A stretch of DNA of 64,000 nucleotides, from assembly GCF_900142605.1 (NCBI RefSeq), contig NZ_FRBL01000008.1:248001-312000 (forward strand). The letters are read 5' to 3'. Made by a program: the position numbers and the translations under genes. The notes under the pieces were generated by a model. It saw only the letters and a list, made by a program, of their open reading frames with translations, was not told where the DNA came from and ran no database searches. Below, piece by piece: positions 61,541-64,000 of the stretch (position 1 is the stretch's first letter; each line of letters opens with the position of its first letter). This DNA is from Chitinophaga jiangningensis. GTDB lineage: Bacteria; Bacteroidota; Bacteroidia; Chitinophagales; Chitinophagaceae.

Positions 61541-61951
61541 ATGGAACAACGTCACCCCCTGCCACCATTTACACTGGAAACGGCAAAACAGAAAATCCAG
61601 CTGGCAGAAGATGCCTGGAACAGTCAAAATCCCGAAAGAGTAGCCCTGGCTTATACCCCGGATAGTGAGTGGAGAAACAGGAACCAGTTTGTCAACGGCC
61701 GCGAAGCCATTGTAAAATTCCTCACGGAAAAATGGGAAAAAGAGCTGGATTATAAACTGAAAAAAGAATACTGGGCCCATGCCGGCAACCGCATTGCGGT
61801 ACGATTCGAATATGAGTACAGAAACAAGGCTGGCCAATGGTTTCGGGCATACGGAAACGAAAACTGGGAGTTCGATGAAAACGGCCTGATGCAAAAAAGA
61901 TACGCCAGTATCAATGACCTTGAAATCAACGAAGCTGACAGATACTTATAA
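61541..61951 (+). CDS. DUF1348 / nuclear transport factor 2-like family protein
   Basis: A 136-residue cone-fold protein with the family phrases LPPFTLETAKQKIQLAEDAWN, ALAYTPDSEWRNRNQFVNG, IAVRFEYEY and YGNENWEFDENG. This is full length for DUF1348. The fold hosts many small-molecule enzymes and binding proteins, but no function is established for this group. It is co-transcribed with the TetR gene (gap of 4 bases). Confidence 0.9.
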   Translation: MEQRHPLPPFTLETAKQKIQLAEDAWNSQNPERVALAYTPDSEWRNRNQFVNGREAIVKFLTEKWEKELDYKLKKEYWAHAGNRIAVRFEYEYRNKAGQWFRAYGNENWEFDENGLMQKRYASINDLEINEADRYL

Positions 61952-61971
61952 TAAAGTAGCTGTCAGCTTCG
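61930..61971. terminator. Inverted repeat across convergent gene ends
   Basis: CGAAGCTGACAG (61930-61941) and CTGTCAGCTTCG (61960-61971) form a perfect 12-bp stem with an 18-base loop holding the stop codon of the DUF1348 gene. No T run follows, so it is a weak terminator at best. Confidence 0.4.
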
Positions 61972-61973
61972 GA

Positions 61974-64000
61974 TTAAGCCTGCGCCGTTGGCCGTTGGCC
62001 ATTTCTTTCCAGCCAGTAGTAGAGAGATGGAATGACCACAGGCACAAACAGCAGCGTGGCGGTTAGTCCACCGATGATTACCGTCGCCAGCGGCCTTTGT
62101 ACATCCGATCCGATCCCGGTACTCAGCGCGGCCGGCATAAGGCCAATGATCGCTACTATCAGCATCATCATGATGGCCTTCAGCTGATCTACCGCCACCT
62201 TCTGTACAGAAGCCCTTACCGTGAGCGGCGATTTGTAAATCTCCCGGTTCAGCGCAGATACCAGCAAAACGCCCGCCATCACGGAGATTCCGAAGATAGA
62301 CACAAAGCCCACGCCTGCAGATACGTTGAAGTGATAGCCCCTGATAAACAGCGCCACTATCCCTCCCGCCATCGCCATCAGTATGCAGCTCATGGTAACA
62401 AAGGTGTGCTTCATATTTTTAAACAGCATAAACAGGAATACAAACACGATAACGATCGTCAGCGGAATTGTAAGCAGCAGCTGCTTTCCGGCACGTTCCA
62501 AATTTTCATATTGTCCACCGTAAATGATGCTGTAACCTTTGGGTACATGAATTTCCTTGCCTATTTTTTCCTGCAACTCTTTTACAAAAGAGCCCTGATC
62601 CCGGTTATGCACGTTAGTGCGTACCGTCACCATTCGCTTGCCATCAATACGGTATATATTCGTTTGCCCATCTACAAAACGGATGTCCGCCAGCTGCTCC
62701 AATGGTATAAGTCCTCCTGTGGCGCTGGGCACCTGCAGGGTCCTTATCACATCTATTGAATTTCTGTTTTCAGGGAGATATCGGACCACCATATCATAGC
62801 GCTTCGTCCCGTGATAAATGGTTCCTACGGCACGGCCTCCAATCGCCGCTTCAATCATGTTCTGTATATCACTAACGTTAATGCCAAAACGTGCGGCGTT
62901 TTCCCGGTTAATATTGATCGCCAGCTGCGCCTGCGTGCCCTCCTGCTCAATGTTTACGGAGGCGGCGCCTTGTGTGCCCTTCACGATCACGGCTATACTG
63001 TCTGCTTTGCGCCGCATCATCTCCAGGTCGTCCCCTACAATGGAGATGGCCAGGTCCGCCGCACTTCCTGTCACAATTTCCATCACCTGGTCAATAATAG
63101 GCTGGCCGGAGTTGAAGCTCGCACCGGGGATATTTCGTTCCAGGTCCGCCTGTATACGCCGTACCAGCTCCTTCTTGGCAATGGTATCGCTCCATAGCTT
63201 ATAATCCTTCAATCCTACGAGGATTTCTGTTCTGTTGGGCGGGAAGGGGTCTGTTCCATCATCGTTGCGGCCTGTTTGCGTAATCACATATTTCACCGGC
63301 GGATACTTACCGATCACTTCCCGGATCATCGGGGCAATCTTTGCGTTCTCCTGTATAGTAACGCCCGCCGGCATAAAGGAACGCATGAATATAGACCCTT
63401 CATCCAGCTCCGGCAGGAACTCTGTGCCTAACGCACTGCCTAGGCCAATCAGCAGCATTACCAATACCCCCGCAGTGAGCACCGTTTGCTTATGAAAGCG
63501 CAGGAAGAAATTTAAAGAGCGGGTATACCATCTCTCTACTTTATCCAAAATTATATTGCGGTGTGCTTTCATGGGCTTATCGGCAGACAATGCATTCTTA
63601 TAGGCAAAAGAGATCAGCACCGGAATTAACGTGAGCGCACATATCATAGCACCTATTACCGCAAATGCCAGCGTGAGCGCCATGGGAGAAAACAACTTGC
63701 CTTCTACCCTCGTCATCAGTAAAATAGGCGTATAGCCAAGGATGATAATGGTGACGGAGAAAAATATTTCCCGGCCCACTTCCTGCGCCGCCTGTAAGGT
63801 CACCCGCATCACACCTCCCCGCTTCTCTTCCTCCGTGGCTGTGCGGTAGCGTCGGATCAGGTGCTCCGCCATTACACAGGCACCATCCACGATAATGCCA
63901 AAATCAATAGCGCCGAGCGATAACAAATTTGCCGGAATACCGGTGAGTCGCATCAGTATAAAAGCAAACAGTAAGGCAAACGGAATGGTGGCCGTTACCA
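61974..64000 (-). CDS. CusA/CzcA-family heavy-metal efflux RND transporter, partial
   Basis: The C-terminal 674 codons of a large inner-membrane RND pump; the frame is open to the window edge (VTATIPFALLFAFILM precedes the first internal Met), so about one third is missing. Typical segments are LSLGAIDFGIIVDGACVMAEHLIRR (TM4 region), a periplasmic porter domain with DPFPPNRTEILVGLKDYKLW, and the TM10-12 block with RPLATVIIGGLTATLLFVPVVIPSLYYWLE. These pumps export metal ions such as Cu, Zn, Co or Cd with an outer-membrane channel and adaptor protein, whose genes would lie upstream, outside the window. The metal is not predictable from this part. Confidence 0.9.
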   Translation of the reverse strand, partial: VTATIPFALLFAFILMRLTGIPANLLSLGAIDFGIIVDGACVMAEHLIRRYRTATEEEKRGGVMRVTLQAAQEVGREIFFSVTIIILGYTPILLMTRVEGKLFSPMALTLAFAVIGAMICALTLIPVLISFAYKNALSADKPMKAHRNIILDKVERWYTRSLNFFLRFHKQTVLTAGVLVMLLIGLGSALGTEFLPELDEGSIFMRSFMPAGVTIQENAKIAPMIREVIGKYPPVKYVITQTGRNDDGTDPFPPNRTEILVGLKDYKLWSDTIAKKELVRRIQADLERNIPGASFNSGQPIIDQVMEIVTGSAADLAISIVGDDLEMMRRKADSIAVIVKGTQGAASVNIEQEGTQAQLAININRENAARFGINVSDIQNMIEAAIGGRAVGTIYHGTKRYDMVVRYLPENRNSIDVIRTLQVPSATGGLIPLEQLADIRFVDGQTNIYRIDGKRMVTVRTNVHNRDQGSFVKELQEKIGKEIHVPKGYSIIYGGQYENLERAGKQLLLTIPLTIVIVFVFLFMLFKNMKHTFVTMSCILMAMAGGIVALFIRGYHFNVSAGVGFVSIFGISVMAGVLLVSALNREIYKSPLTVRASVQKVAVDQLKAIMMMLIVAIIGLMPAALSTGIGSDVQRPLATVIIGGLTATLLFVPVVIPSLYYWLERNGQRPTAQA

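Overview
The window comes from a Bacteroidota chromosome, most likely a Chitinophagaceae member close to Chitinophaga. The evidence is two C-terminal domains of the type IX secretion (T9SS, type B) kind, SusC/SusD pairs, ECF sigma/FecR regulator pairs, TlpA/DUF4369 thioredoxins, many Cys-anchored lipoproteins, and promoters of the Bacteroidota type (TAnnTTTG -7 box). No rRNA, tRNA, CRISPR array or intact insertion sequence was seen. Most genes lie on the minus strand.

Layout. 0.1-4.4 kb: a REP-like doublet, a small His/Cys-rich protein and a T9SS adhesin with a duplicated three-domain unit. 4.9-8.2 kb: an alpha/beta hydrolase, a DctA-type C4-dicarboxylate transporter and a metallophosphatase with a mutated catalytic motif. 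8.3-18.1 kb: a likely operon of three phage-tail-collar proteins, a periplasmic-binding-fold protein without a signal peptide and a 2255-residue T9SS surface protein with eight MBG-type repeat pairs; a promoter with tandem palindromic operators precedes it. 18.2-31.3 kb: an ECF sigma/FecR-controlled SusC/SusD uptake operon with a degenerate metallohydrolase lipoprotein, an M1 peptidase and two TlpA thioredoxins, probably for peptide uptake. 31.4-35.1 kb: a Prc-type protease and a secreted alpha/beta hydrolase.

35.4-52.6 kb: a second ECF/FecR operon of about 17 kb. It holds a signal-transducing TonB receptor, two unusual lipoproteins, three fasciclin (FAS1) lipoproteins, an Oar-like TonB receptor and an IPT/NHL-repeat lipoprotein. 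In the FecR-receptor gap the opposite strand carries a promoter-like box and a clear intrinsic terminator, which looks like a cis-antisense RNA. 52.8-57.4 kb: a NagD-type HAD phosphatase, then a likely quinone/electrophile detoxification operon (pirin, a degenerate receiver protein, a ring-cleaving dioxygenase-like VOC protein and a carboxylesterase) facing a Crp/Fnr regulator. 57.5-58.7 kb: a short leader with a 29-codon ORF and a strong terminator ahead of a DRB0094-family RNA ligase. 58.8-64.0 kb: a zinc alcohol dehydrogenase, an AraC regulator, a TetR regulator with an operator, a DUF1348 protein and the C-terminal part of a CusA/CzcA efflux pump that runs off the window.

Intergenic regions carry a family of perfect hairpins that usually have a GAA (or TTC) triloop, in two places directly after a shared sequence block. 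All functions are inferred from sequence reading alone; no database search was run.
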